A stretch of 64,000 nucleotides of DNA from Crateriforma spongiae (lineage in GTDB: Bacteria > Planctomycetota > Planctomycetia > Pirellulales > Pirellulaceae). The stretch lies in the NCBI RefSeq assembly GCF_012290005.1, contig NZ_JAAXMS010000003.1:372001-436000 (forward strand). The letters are read 5' to 3'. Positions 45,239-53,315 of this stretch are shown piece after piece. Position 1 is the first letter of the stretch. Every line of letters begins with the position of its first letter. Made by a program: the position numbers and the translations under genes. Below the pieces are notes generated by a model that searched no databases, was not told where the DNA came from, and worked only from the letters and a program-made list of their open reading frames with translations.

Positions 45239-45565
45239 ATGGATACCGAACCACTTGAGGTCTTCTCTCGCGATAGCAACTACGCCGTTATCAAGCCACC
45301 CGGACGGCAGTATCCAGGAGCGGTGATTCAGGGCGATTCGCTAGGCATTCTTTGTCGCAATGCTCTTCGCATTGTTGCTCGCATAGACGATGGTGATACG
45401 TCGTCCGACGACTTTCTTGGCGACGTTGAGGACCTAACCAACTCGCTGATCGATCGAATACTTCACTATCAATCCGTTCTGCAAGAACACGACATTGATT
45501 TTCCTCATGTTCGCGTCTTCACCGACGATGATCGTGTTCAACTTGTCGAAAACAATGAAGCGTAG
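45239..45565 (+). CDS. Cassette 25: DUF6959-like protein
   Basis: 108 residues. The opening VFSRDSNYAVIKPPGRQYPG and GAVIQGDSLGILC, with a helical second half (IDRILHYQSVLQEHDI), match my memory of DUF6959. Soluble; the function of the family is unknown, often near polymorphic toxin or immunity genes. Confidence 0.75.
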   Translation: MDTEPLEVFSRDSNYAVIKPPGRQYPGAVIQGDSLGILCRNALRIVARIDDGDTSSDDFLGDVEDLTNSLIDRILHYQSVLQEHDIDFPHVRVFTDDDRVQLVENNEA

Positions 45566-45668
45566 ACGCGATTACAAAGTCCTCGCTTCGCTTTGCCGCT
45601 CATTGCTGCGCTTGGTATGATGTCCTGAACGTCAACCGTGGTGGTTAGCAATAATCCGATACAATTGC

Positions 45669-45757
45669 GGCGAACCATGTGGTGCACCGGAGGACTCAAA
45701 AACGTCTTTCCTGATGGTGACCTTTCCGTTCGTCCCCGGTGACCACCAACGTTCGTC
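45669..45757 (+). repeat. attC: attC 25
   Basis: Closes cassette 25 (45192-45751). R'' GGCGAAC, R' GTTCGTC. Subfamily of attC 8. Confidence 0.93.
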
Positions 45758-46150
45758 GTGCTTGTTCACGTTCGTTGGCTCTTCGATCTTTAAATTCGAC
45801 TCAACGCACAAGCCGGATATGGTGACTGCAGTCGGCCCACCTCATGATGACGCGACCTCTGTTTCCTGGTGATCGCTCTTGAAGTCGCGGTTTGGTAAAC
45901 GTTTCCAACAACCAACAATCGCCAACAATGGTTCGTGATCCTATACGCCCATTGCGTCGTTGCGGTGGAGTCTTCGATTGGCCTCAACACTCGATAACGG
46001 TCTGACGATCGGTCAACCGCCGACTTCGGTACTTCGGTTCGCACACACCATGCTGTTCCCGCCTCAGACTGATGGATTGCCCCACGGCATTCAACGATCG
46101 CTACAATGAAGCACGACCGTCCAACACCTCGCTGGCGGCAACCGTAAATC
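45758..46150 (+). other. Cassette 26 body: no gene recognised
   Basis: About 390 bp without a supported coding sequence. The long minus-strand frame here starts in the attC and has no motif. Contains copy D of the non-coding motif (45854-45900), preceded by GTCGGCCCACCT as in copy B. Confidence 0.5.
45854..45900 (+). repeat. Non-coding cassette motif, copy D
   Basis: GACCTCTGTTTCCTGGTGAT then CGCTCTTGAAGTCGCGGTTTG. Truncated relative to copies A-C at its right end. Confidence 0.55.
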
Positions 46151-46241
46151 GACGAACAATTCGATGCACGACGAGCCGCCGAGTCGTGGTATTTGAAGTG
46201 GATGATCACTCGCGGCGGCCGCGTGATCGCCAACGTTCGCC
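46151..46241 (+). repeat. attC: attC 26
   Basis: Closes cassette 26 (45752-46235). R'' GACGAAC, R' GTTCGCC. Confidence 0.92.
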
Positions 46242-46267
46242 GACTAAAGCAATGGCCGACTAAAGCA

Positions 46268-46726
46268 ATGAACGCCTATGATCGTTTGCGACCGACAACC
46301 GCTATCGAGTCCTGCAACTGCGATCGCCTTTCGGAACTCGTACTGGTCGATCTGCTTACCGACAACCCGATCCATTGTGCATCATGCCGCCGCGAAGTTG
46401 ATCCGGAACGCATCGGACTGACGGAACGGGAAGCCGAAGCCGTTGCCGATTGGCATGGCGTTGTAAGCTCTCTTTTCCGCCTATGGCTAGATTCCGGAGA
46501 GTACGAAGACGATGCCAAACGATGGCTTACCGATCCCCAAGGCCAAGTGAACCAACGCGGACGCGAAATTGCCATCTTCCTGTCGATTCACCATCCAACT
46601 CGCCTCTGGTATTTCCACGATGCTGATGATCCCGAACCTGTAGAATGTCCGGTGTGTGGTGATGCGCTCGACACCGATGTAAATTGGGGCGTGGGTATTT
46701 GTCGCCCATGCCACGTCCACATTTAA
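46268..46726 (+). CDS. Cassette 27: zinc-ribbon protein (DUF2310-like)
   Basis: 152 residues from ATG 46268. Two Cys pairs: CASCRRE (~40) and CPVCGDALDTDVNWG...CRPC (~127-148). The central helical region (EREAEAVADWHGVVSSLFRL) and the overall pattern resemble Zn-ribbon DUF2310 proteins. Probably binds one or two zinc ions; role unknown. Confidence 0.72.
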   Translation: MNAYDRLRPTTAIESCNCDRLSELVLVDLLTDNPIHCASCRREVDPERIGLTEREAEAVADWHGVVSSLFRLWLDSGEYEDDAKRWLTDPQGQVNQRGREIAIFLSIHHPTRLWYFHDADDPEPVECPVCGDALDTDVNWGVGICRPCHVHI

Positions 46727-46736
46727 CGGTCAGCGC

Positions 46737-46827
46737 GGCGAACCATCCGATGCACCCGAGTCGCCGAGTCGGGCGTTTTTGACAATGGGAGATCTCTCGC
46801 GGCGACCGGGTGATCGGTAACGTTCCC
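46737..46827 (+). repeat. attC: attC 27
   Basis: Closes cassette 27 (46236-46821). R'' GGCGAAC, R' GTTCCCC. Stem reads CCGAT-G-CACCCG-A-GTCGCC with two unpaired bases. Confidence 0.94.
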
Positions 46828-46846
46828 CGACTGAGAAACGCCGCGT

Positions 46847-47221
46847 TTGCCAAATAAGCAAACCCAACTAACGCTTCGACGAACCGCCGTAGCATTCGGT
46901 GTTCTTGCGATAGCGTTTGCTTACTACCAAAACCTTCCATTTGCCGGAATGACAATTGGGTTTCTGGTTGGTGTCCCGTCGTTCTTTATCGTCCTACTCG
47001 TCCGCAATGATCAACTTCGTGGCGTTGTTCGATGCTATGTCTACGCTGCCCTTTGTGCATTTCTTGCCGCAGGGACATCACCACCAGACATTGCACCTAC
47101 CGTGTGGGGCGGGGTGGTTGGCTGGACATTGGCCGTAATTCAGAATCAGTTCATTCGTGCCCGCAATGCTGACGCATCGGGACCGCCGACACATGTTGAT
47201 ACGTCAGACTATGGACGTTAG
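46847..47221 (+). CDS. Cassette 28: small membrane protein
   Basis: 124 residues from a TTG start. Four hydrophobic segments (VAFGVLAIAFAYY, AGMTIGFLVGVPSFFIVLLV, CYVYAALCAFLAAG and WGGVVGWTLAVIQ). A hydrophilic tail. Not recognised. Confidence 0.6.
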   Translation: MPNKQTQLTLRRTAVAFGVLAIAFAYYQNLPFAGMTIGFLVGVPSFFIVLLVRNDQLRGVVRCYVYAALCAFLAAGTSPPDIAPTVWGGVVGWTLAVIQNQFIRARNADASGPPTHVDTSDYGR

Positions 47222-47251
47222 CCCTCGTTATACTTGGGAGCGGAAACCGGC

Positions 47252-47342
47252 GGGGAACCATCGCGTGCACCCGAGCACGCGAGCCGAGCAGTTTTGAAAT
47301 TGAGAATCTCTCGCGCGTGCCGGGTGACGCGTACCGTTATCC
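47252..47342 (+). repeat. attC: attC 28
   Basis: Closes cassette 28 (46822-47336). R'' GGGGAAC, R' GTTATCC. Confidence 0.93.
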
Positions 47343-47388
47343 GAATTAATCGCATCTGACCTTAACTTGAGCCTACAACGGCCATCTG

Positions 47389-47823
47389 ATGATTACCGTA
47401 CGCCTATGGGAGCATGCTGGCACTGGATTGATCGTTCCGCGACCAACCGGCGTTAGGTACTGCAATCAAGTCGGCGGTCACGATTGCCACCAAGTATCAA
47501 TCGAAGGTTTTTTCGTTCCCATTGCAAACGCCGCCGGGGCACCACCGAAACACGAATTCTGCAGCCCCGAAAATTTTCTATTCAAACACTTTGCCGAACA
47601 CTCGGCTATGGATGGGCTTACCGAAAGGGATGCTGATGTCATCGAACTGGCGTTTCGCGATGTGCCGCTCTGGAACACATTGCAGGTAGACCGATCTCGA
47701 TTGGTTGATTGTTTCGAGGCGTGGGTTCATGTCACAATCAGCTACGACAGCGATTCCTGTGGTATCATCGAAGGGTTAAATCGCAACTTCGGTGCGATCT
47801 TGACGTGGACCAACACCGACTGA
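47389..47823 (+). CDS. Cassette 29: DUF6210 family protein
   Basis: 144 residues. GLIVPRPTGVRYCNQVGG, EGFFVPIANAAGAP, DADVIELAF and the terminal CFEAWVHVTI...AILTWTNTD match DUF6210 as I remember it. Soluble, often found near toxin/immunity loci. No catalytic motif seen. Confidence 0.82.
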   Translation: MITVRLWEHAGTGLIVPRPTGVRYCNQVGGHDCHQVSIEGFFVPIANAAGAPPKHEFCSPENFLFKHFAEHSAMDGLTERDADVIELAFRDVPLWNTLQVDRSRLVDCFEAWVHVTISYDSDSCGIIEGLNRNFGAILTWTNTD

Positions 47824-47830
47824 TGCTAGC

Positions 47831-47921
47831 GGATAACCATCGCATGCACCGGAGTGGCGGTGGTGGCGGTTTTGACAATAGAGAATCGCTCGCCGCCACC
47901 CGGTGATGCGTAACGTTATCC
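47831..47921 (+). repeat. attC: attC 29
   Basis: Closes cassette 29 (47337-47915). R'' GGATAAC, R' GTTATCC. Confidence 0.93.
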
Positions 47922-47954
47922 GCTCCTGAAACTTTACTTCAATCGACACATGGA

Positions 47955-48422
47955 ATGCCTATGAACGAAACGTCCTCCCGAACTCCAGAGGGCGAGCATC
48001 ACCAGTGCAACGTCTGCGGACACCACTTCCGCCTGAGCATCTCAATGGCAGGCGACACTTGCTGCCCTCGCTGCAACGCATTGGCTTGGCCCACCGAAGG
48101 TGTGTCTGGGGAACTCACTACTATTCCTGGACACCGATCTGTACAACGCATCCGGGAGATTCGGCTGCGTGATCGGGACACCGAAGACGAGCTCCGCGAC
48201 AAGGTGGCCGAGGTCATGCGTCATTTGAAAGCAAACGACCAGGTTTGCGTGTCGTCGTTGTACGCTGGTCGCCAAGATCGACACCGTGCTGCTGCTCATG
48301 ACAGGCTGCGGGGCTTCGTCGAGAAGATCGCTCTTGAAGAAGTAACAAATGGGGACTTCGTCGAAGCTTCCCGTTGTGTCCGATCGATACTGACCACGGC
48401 AACGCACGGGCGGGACGGATAA
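47955..48422 (+). CDS. Cassette 30: zinc-ribbon protein
   Basis: 155 residues. A zinc ribbon near the N-terminus (CNVCGHHFRLSISMAGDTCC, then PRC). The remainder is highly charged and helical (LRDKVAEVMRHLKANDQV). Possibly a nucleic-acid-binding protein. The stop lies in attC R''. Alternative ATG at 47961. Confidence 0.65.
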   Translation: MPMNETSSRTPEGEHHQCNVCGHHFRLSISMAGDTCCPRCNALAWPTEGVSGELTTIPGHRSVQRIREIRLRDRDTEDELRDKVAEVMRHLKANDQVCVSSLYAGRQDRHRAAAHDRLRGFVEKIALEEVTNGDFVEASRCVRSILTTATHGRDG

Positions 48423-48489
48423 CAATGCGTTGCACCGGAGCAGTGTGGCTCCACTCTGCCCCACTGCCCGGTGAACGCTGGCGTTATCC
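48417..48489 (+). repeat. attC: attC 30 (short form)
   Basis: Closes cassette 30 (47916-48483). Only 73 nt: same stem (GCGTT-G-CACCGG-A-GCAGTG) but a much smaller loop. R'' GGATAAC, R' GTTATCC. Confidence 0.92.
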
Positions 48490-48502
48490 GACTATCTGAC
48501 TC

Positions 48503-48994
48503 GTGTTTACCCACCAGCCTCCTAAGCGTGCTTCCCGGTGCATCGCAATCGCGTCCGTTCTGGCGCTGGTGCCACAAACTGCATGGTTGTTTCTCATGAT
48601 GCAACCAAATGCACGCAAAACGTTTCTTGACGCACCTGAAAAACTCGGGCTGGGAACGGTAAGCTATTGGTGCGCACTTGCTGTATCCGTCGCGATATCG
48701 ATTTCCTTGCTTTGTTCGCTTGCGTACTCGTCCCTCGCTACCCTTCGAGGTTGGGTTCGCGACGATCGCCCGCTGTTCTTCACGCTGAACGCGATCTGGA
48801 TCTACACTGGCACCTTCGCCATACTTTCCAAACTGCCTGTCCTTACAACAGTGATTCGATCAACATTCACAGCTACAAGTTTTGGATGGTTTGTCGTGAT
48901 TGCCACCGGACTTCCGATCTGGGGACCCTTAATTCTGTGGTGGCTGGGCACTGCCCGATCTCCATCCGTCCGCTGGACAAGTGCCGGCGGATAA
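48503..48994 (+). CDS. Cassette 31: polytopic membrane protein
   Basis: 163 residues from a GTG start. Four membrane helices (IASVLALVPQTAWLFLM, CALAVSVAISISLLCSLAY, LNAIWIYTGTFAILSK and GWFVVIATGLPIWGPLILWW). The stop overlaps attC R''. Unrecognised. Confidence 0.65.
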   Translation: MFTHQPPKRASRCIAIASVLALVPQTAWLFLMMQPNARKTFLDAPEKLGLGTVSYWCALAVSVAISISLLCSLAYSSLATLRGWVRDDRPLFFTLNAIWIYTGTFAILSKLPVLTTVIRSTFTATSFGWFVVIATGLPIWGPLILWWLGTARSPSVRWTSAGG

Positions 48995-49079
48995 CAATGG
49001 CATGCACCGGAGTCGGGCTTGCGCGCGTTTTGGCAATGGACAGTCAACTTTCCCGACCCGGTGATGCCGGTCGTTATCC
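48989..49079 (+). repeat. attC: attC 31
   Basis: Closes cassette 31 (48484-49073). R'' GGATAAC, R' GTTATCC. Confidence 0.93.
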
Positions 49080-49104
49080 AGCCTAAGCGATATGGGTATG
49101 CCTT

Positions 49105-49668
49105 ATGCGAAAATTCCTAGCCCGCTGGTTTTCACAGCCTTCTGGTTTCATTCTGTTTGACGATTTGACAGAGGGGCACTTTAACGACCACAAAATCTGG
49201 CTTGACATCCATCTCAACGATTTCGGGAACGAACAATACGCTGACGTCGATGACGAGGCATTTCGACCGTGGGATTCGAGTTATCCAGCGCGTCGTGAGT
49301 TTTCGGGGTTGGTTGCCGCAGATTTCACGACCCAGAATGGCATTTCGCTTTTCGGTTATGTGTCAAATATCGACGGACAGGATGACGAAACACGAAACCC
49401 GATCGTTAACCATCAGCCAACAATTTTTACTTCTGGTGGAACAATCTCATTCTGGCACGGCGCAGTGTATCAATTTGGCCGGGAATTCCTTGATGCCGAC
49501 ATCCATGAATTGCGTAAAATCACCGATTCAAATCTTGATCAGATTTTTCCAATACGATATCAAACGGTCACTAATGCTTTGGTCACACCGATCGCCGCAA
49601 CAATCGACGGATTTGGATACTTCTCCGGTGAGAACGTTGTCGCTTTTGAGGCGGAATCGGCTGGATAA
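49105..49668 (+). CDS. Cassette 32: hypothetical soluble protein
   Basis: 187 residues. Segments FSQPSGFILFDDLTEGHFND and FSGLVAADFTTQNGISLFGY suggest a beta-rich fold; no membrane helix. Codons are more AT-rich than the neighbours, and its attC is of an unusual type, so this cassette may be a more recent arrival. Function unknown. Confidence 0.65.
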   Translation: MRKFLARWFSQPSGFILFDDLTEGHFNDHKIWLDIHLNDFGNEQYADVDDEAFRPWDSSYPARREFSGLVAADFTTQNGISLFGYVSNIDGQDDETRNPIVNHQPTIFTSGGTISFWHGAVYQFGREFLDADIHELRKITDSNLDQIFPIRYQTVTNALVTPIAATIDGFGYFSGENVVAFEAESAG

Positions 49669-49800
49669 CAATATGTTGAACGGAAGCCGCATTGGGGTGT
49701 ATGATTTCGTCTTCGCGGATTTGGCCTGCCGGCCAATTGTAAATCCGCTTCGACTACTTGCGAGCTGAAACGGTCGACTCCGTTAACATGTCCGTTATCC
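49663..49800 (+). repeat. attC: attC 32 (long form)
   Basis: Closes cassette 32 (49074-49794). 138 nt, a different family: AACGGA pairs with TCCGTT, ATGTT with AACAT, and the arms flank a long loop. R'' GGATAAC, R' GTTATCC. Confidence 0.85.
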
Positions 49801-49808
49801 TGCTTCAA

Positions 49809-50222
49809 ATGACACCAACCAATAAACAATTCTCTGTTCGCTCGATATTCGGACTTGTGTTTGCGACCGCTGTCGCGTTATTCGCTTTTTTGAATTTTCC
49901 GGGCTGGTCTGTTTTTGTTTTATGCGCTGCGCCTGTTTTCGTCGGTTTGTTCTTGCTGTTTAACCGGAAGTCGCGATTTGCAACAAGGCTCTTAGCAGTT
50001 CCAATTTTGATATTTTCGGTCTTGTTGCTAGCTATCGCGAGCATAGGGCCAGTTAGCTGGCTTTTTGCCAATTCGGATTCTGGAGCTGCGATGGTCGAAC
50101 GGACATATTCTCCCCTTTTTCCTATCGCGGGATCTTCAATTTGCCGGCCTGCGTTCCAGGGCTATATGAAATTGTGGGCAGGAGAACCAGAACCCCTTCC
50201 ATCTGAATATTTTCAACAATAA
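49809..50222 (+). CDS. Cassette 33: small membrane protein
   Basis: 137 residues from ATG 49809. Starts with NKQFSVRSIFGLVFATAVALF, reminiscent of the planctomycete FSLRSLFxxxTxxA N-terminal motif. Three helices, then a soluble tail. Also AT-rich like cassette 32. Unknown function. Confidence 0.65.
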   Translation: MTPTNKQFSVRSIFGLVFATAVALFAFLNFPGWSVFVLCAAPVFVGLFLLFNRKSRFATRLLAVPILIFSVLLLAIASIGPVSWLFANSDSGAAMVERTYSPLFPIAGSSICRPAFQGYMKLWAGEPEPLPSEYFQQ

Positions 50223-50256
50223 TGAACGATTTTCGACGTGGCGATTAGAACTCGCA

Positions 50257-50348
50257 GGATAACAATATGATGCACACGAAGCGGCGAAGCAGTGTGTTTT
50301 CGAAATGGATGATCACTTGTCGCCGCTCGGTGATCATTGCCGTTCTGT
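50257..50348 (+). repeat. attC: attC 33
   Basis: Closes cassette 33 (49795-50342). R'' GGATAAC, R' GTTCTGT. Confidence 0.92.
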
Positions 50349-50354
50349 CCGGCA

Positions 50355-50738
50355 ATGATGACACACCGATTGGCCGACAATCCAAATGAACAGACAGCTC
50401 ACGGAATTGCGGCACGCATTGCTTTCGTGACGCTCGTCGCGGCGTCATCGGCGTTATTTATCATCCTGGCTGCAACATGGATCGAAGCCTGGCGATCTAG
50501 CGCGCTCCCCACTGCTGAAGCGTGGAAACACTACGAAGAAACCGGAAACGGACCATGGGATCACAATCGGACGATGCTGTCATACGTTGACTTTGTCTTC
50601 TTTGCCGCGCTAATGACATTGGCATCGGGGATCGCAACGCTCGTACTCATTCGGACTCCTGCACATCGAGTGTTTGGCGGACTCGCTTCCGCTGGAGCCG
50701 TCGTGACAATGTGGTATCATTTCCTCTTGATCGACTGA
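50355..50738 (+). CDS. Cassette 34: small membrane protein
   Basis: 127 residues from ATG 50355 (ATG 50358 adjacent). Helices near 23-45, 78-100 and 106-124, with a hydrophilic loop (EETGNGPWDHNRTMLSY) between. Unrecognised. Confidence 0.62.
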   Translation: MMTHRLADNPNEQTAHGIAARIAFVTLVAASSALFIILAATWIEAWRSSALPTAEAWKHYEETGNGPWDHNRTMLSYVDFVFFAALMTLASGIATLVLIRTPAHRVFGGLASAGAVVTMWYHFLLID

Positions 50739-50780
50739 TCCGAATCGCACAATGGCGATCGCAGGCGATAACAAAAACGG

Positions 50781-50872
50781 ACAGAACCATGGGATGCAAC
50801 GGAGCGGCGGTGGCCCGGTTTCTCGTGAGATCAAAGTCGACTCCCGCCGCCCGCTGATCCCCGACGTTCCCC
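50781..50872 (+). repeat. attC: attC 34
   Basis: Closes cassette 34 (50343-50866). R'' ACAGAAC, R' GTTCCCC. Confidence 0.92.
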
Positions 50873-50881
50873 GACTGAAAG

Positions 50882-51244
50882 ATGGTCAATCCAAATCCAT
50901 TCGAGCCACCCTCCGAAACCATTCGGCTAAAAGAGCCTCGCTCCAGCGCACCGATTGGTCGCATCACATTGTCGCCATTGGCTTCGATCGTCGCATCGAT
51001 ACCATCTCTGGGGTATTACGTTCACGCAAGCGGAACTGAACAGATGGTCGCGGTTTGGCTAGCCTTAGCATGGATCTTTGGACTGATCCTTGCCGTGATT
51101 CTGATCGTTGCGGTGCTGGCATACCCAACTAAGCAAAAAGGTGGGCGTTTCATTGAATCGTTTCTGCTAGTCTATACTTTGGTCGCGTCGCTGATCGGAT
51201 TCGGAGGCGTTGGTAACGCTGTCGGGGAATTGCTCGCGGGATGA
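50882..51244 (+). CDS. Cassette 35: NPY-type small membrane protein
   Basis: 120 residues beginning MVNPNPFEPPSE, a variant of the NPYxxP opening. Three hydrophobic helices (LASIVASIPSLGYYV, LALAWIFGLILAVILIVAVL and FLLVYTLVASLIGFGGV). Ends just before attC. Function unknown. Confidence 0.65.
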   Translation: MVNPNPFEPPSETIRLKEPRSSAPIGRITLSPLASIVASIPSLGYYVHASGTEQMVAVWLALAWIFGLILAVILIVAVLAYPTKQKGGRFIESFLLVYTLVASLIGFGGVGNAVGELLAG

Positions 51245-51258
51245 AACCGGACATTGGC

Positions 51259-51349
51259 GGGGAACAATCGCGTGAACCGGAGCACGCGACTTGTCGTTGT
51301 TTGAAGTTGAGAATCTTCCGCGCGTGCCCGGTTACGCGTGCCGTTACCC
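51259..51349 (+). repeat. attC: attC 35
   Basis: Closes cassette 35 (50867-51343). R'' GGGGAAC, R' GTTACCC. Confidence 0.93.
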
Positions 51350-51362
51350 GACTGAAACCGAC

Positions 51363-51767
51363 ATGAAGCACATCGTTGCCGAAACACGATTCGACTGCCG
51401 TGATCGCGATGGCAACGACTTCACTGCGCATCTTATGATCGGCGACCTTGAACCGTGTGTCGTTCGTGATGGTGTTGCCGAATCCAAGCTGCTGATCTCG
51501 CTTGATCCGCTGTTCCCGGAACGTGGTTTTCGCGGGACTGACTCTTTTCACGCGATTTGCCTCGCGATCGAATTGGTTCGCAAAGCTCTTCGCGCATTTG
51601 TTGTTCACGGCGGAACGGTATACTATCACGGGACAAAGACGCCGATCGACATCGATGACTACGCGTTCACCCCCATCAACGAACCCATCGATGAACGGTT
51701 TCTCGCCGGTCTTGCTAGTACGTACGCACGCGTTGACGACGAACCCGAACATCGAAACGGCGGGTAA
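51363..51767 (+). CDS. Cassette 36: DUF6968-like protein
   Basis: 134 residues from ATG 51363. The layout IVAETRFDCRDRDGNDFTAHLM, then CVVRDGVAESKLLISL and FHAICLAIELVRKAL, is reminiscent of DUF6968, but the match is from memory. Soluble; no catalytic residues evident. Confidence 0.6.
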   Translation: MKHIVAETRFDCRDRDGNDFTAHLMIGDLEPCVVRDGVAESKLLISLDPLFPERGFRGTDSFHAICLAIELVRKALRAFVVHGGTVYYHGTKTPIDIDDYAFTPINEPIDERFLAGLASTYARVDDEPEHRNGG

Positions 51768-51852
51768 CAATCGCGTGCACCGGAGTACGCGAGCCGGCCG
51801 GTTCTGCAATGGAAAAACTTTCGCGCGTACCCGGTGACGCGTGACGTTCGTC
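51762..51852 (+). repeat. attC: attC 36
   Basis: Closes cassette 36 (51344-51846). R'' GGGTAAC, R' GTTCGTC. Stem CGCGT-G-CACCGG-A-GTACGCG, two unpaired bases. Confidence 0.94.
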
Positions 51853-51868
51853 GGACTGAGACAATCAC

Positions 51869-52381
51869 TTGCGAGACTGGCTGATTCGTTACATCGAACA
51901 TGCATTCGCTGGTGTCACGCTGGGTGATGGCACAACGCTGTATGAGGCAGCGTTCCAAGCTGACTACGGCTTCGACCAACGCGAACTTGCACTCTCCGAA
52001 AACGCGGAAAGAATCGATTGGCGACGGATTCCGTTTGACGATCTATACTCTCGGAACGACGCCATATTCTTCATGAATTCATGCGGCAAGAGATTTTACT
52101 CCCCCGCGATCATGCGCGCGGTACTGACCGAAGGGATGCGTGATGGCTTGATGTACGATGCGTTCATCTTCGACTTGGCTGGCTTCGTTCACGCAAAGAA
52201 ACCTGAAGACATTCCGTTCACGACGCTATACAATACAAAACAACGTGCTGCGTTCGTTCGTTTCTGCAAATTCGCCGCGTTCAACGCCCCTCGGGAGTTC
52301 GGACACGACGACCCGCTGAAGATCCTCGATCGTATTCGGAAGCTCGAACCCGCACCAAAAAGCCGACGAACCAGGCGATGA
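51869..52381 (+). CDS. Cassette 37: DUF6714-like protein
   Basis: 170 residues from a TTG start. The opening (IEHAFAGVTLGDGTTLYEA) and the aromatic FYSPAIMRAVL block fit DUF6714 as I recall it. Soluble. The final RRTRR and stop are read in the attC. Confidence 0.7.
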   Translation: MRDWLIRYIEHAFAGVTLGDGTTLYEAAFQADYGFDQRELALSENAERIDWRRIPFDDLYSRNDAIFFMNSCGKRFYSPAIMRAVLTEGMRDGLMYDAFIFDLAGFVHAKKPEDIPFTTLYNTKQRAAFVRFCKFAAFNAPREFGHDDPLKILDRIRKLEPAPKSRRTRR

Positions 52382-52455
52382 ACCGAAGTCGCGGAGTCGT
52401 CGTTTTTGACAATGGAAAATCAACTCCCGCGACTCGGTTATCGCGGCCGTTAGGC
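52365..52455 (+). repeat. attC: attC 37
   Basis: Closes cassette 37 (51847-52449). R'' GACGAAC, R' GTTAGGC. Confidence 0.93.
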
Positions 52456-53163
52456 GGACTTGGCCGCATCGGGTTTGGGGTACGGCAACACTGGCAGCAG
52501 CAGCCGACGCTTCGCCCATTTCTTCATTGGCTTGACGTAGCGAAACTGCCGGAACTCATGACGTGTGCACTCTTCGCGGCGGCCCTGAATCAACGCGGCT
52601 GATCGGCTCAGTTCAGGGCTTCGCGTCATCAGGCTGTTGTGATACCAAACACCATCAAGCTACCAGAACGTCGACAAATGCTCCCCGCAATAAAGAAACG
52701 ACGACGCCTGGTACACGACGCCCAGTCGTCCGCACCGTTCATCCGCGAACGACTGAATCCACCCGACCTTAGGATACTTGCGGCGAATGAACTTTGTCGC
52801 ATAACTGATCGCTTTCGATTCACTGTTTCGCGGCATCGCATCATCAACCCACATCCGGTTCAACTCTAGGTATTCGTCGATTTTCGTGCCTTCGACCACG
52901 CCCGCCATGCTTTGCGGGTTCATCGCGTACCCGAACTGCAGAACCCCGTAAATGTAGTCATCGACGTAAAGCCCAAGGTGAATATATGACGCTGAATAAA
53001 ACTTTCCGCTGTAATGGTTGTCGACAATGATTCGGTTCGCGTCATCGCGGTTCATTTCCTTGACATAAAACGACGGTTCGCCAAAACCCTCAACCGTTGG
53101 CTGGCCAAACAGCATCCCCTGAACCGACCAAAGGTAGTCCGGTGTTTTCCCATTCGCTTCCAT
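52450..53163 (-). CDS. Cassette 38: reverse-oriented Mom-like protein with in-frame TAG
   Basis: Reads from ATG 53163 to TAA 52450-52452, which is made of the first three bases of the cassette. At 52660-52662 an in-frame TAG follows residue 167 (STFW*LDGVW). The frame then continues 69 more codons. The first part has the hallmarks of the Mom family: DNHYSGKFYSASYIHLG, YGVLQFGYAMNP, EYLELNRMWVDDAMPRNSES and SFADERCGRLGVVYQASSF. After the TAG, LDGVWYHNSLMTR and HEFRQFRYVKPM...LPYPK look like the normal C-terminal part, giving 237 codons, near phage Mu Mom length (~231). Mom converts DNA adenine to a carbamoylmethyl form that blocks restriction. Either a pseudogene or amber-read-through gene. 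Confidence 0.78.
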
Positions 53164-53171
53164 ACAATGCC

Positions 53172-53300
53172 GCCTAACAATGCGATGAACACGGAGCCAC
53201 TACAGCCCCGTTGGTTTCGACTGGGTTCGTGTTGTCAACGCCGTTTGCCATTCAATCCCTTTCCTGTTGGCCCGTGCCCCGGTTATCGCTGGCGTTACCC
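53172..53300 (+). repeat. attC: attC 38 (long form)
   Basis: Closes cassette 38 (52450-53294). 129 nt with long irregular stem. R'' GCCTAAC, the complement of the cassette start TTAGGC; R' GTTACCC. Confidence 0.88.
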
Positions 53301-53315
53301 GACAGATGATTTCCT

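Noticed and set aside
45790-46233. 147-codon minus-strand reading frame in cassette 26
   Set aside because: It starts inside the attC, crosses the non-coding motif, has no ribosome site and no plausible protein composition.
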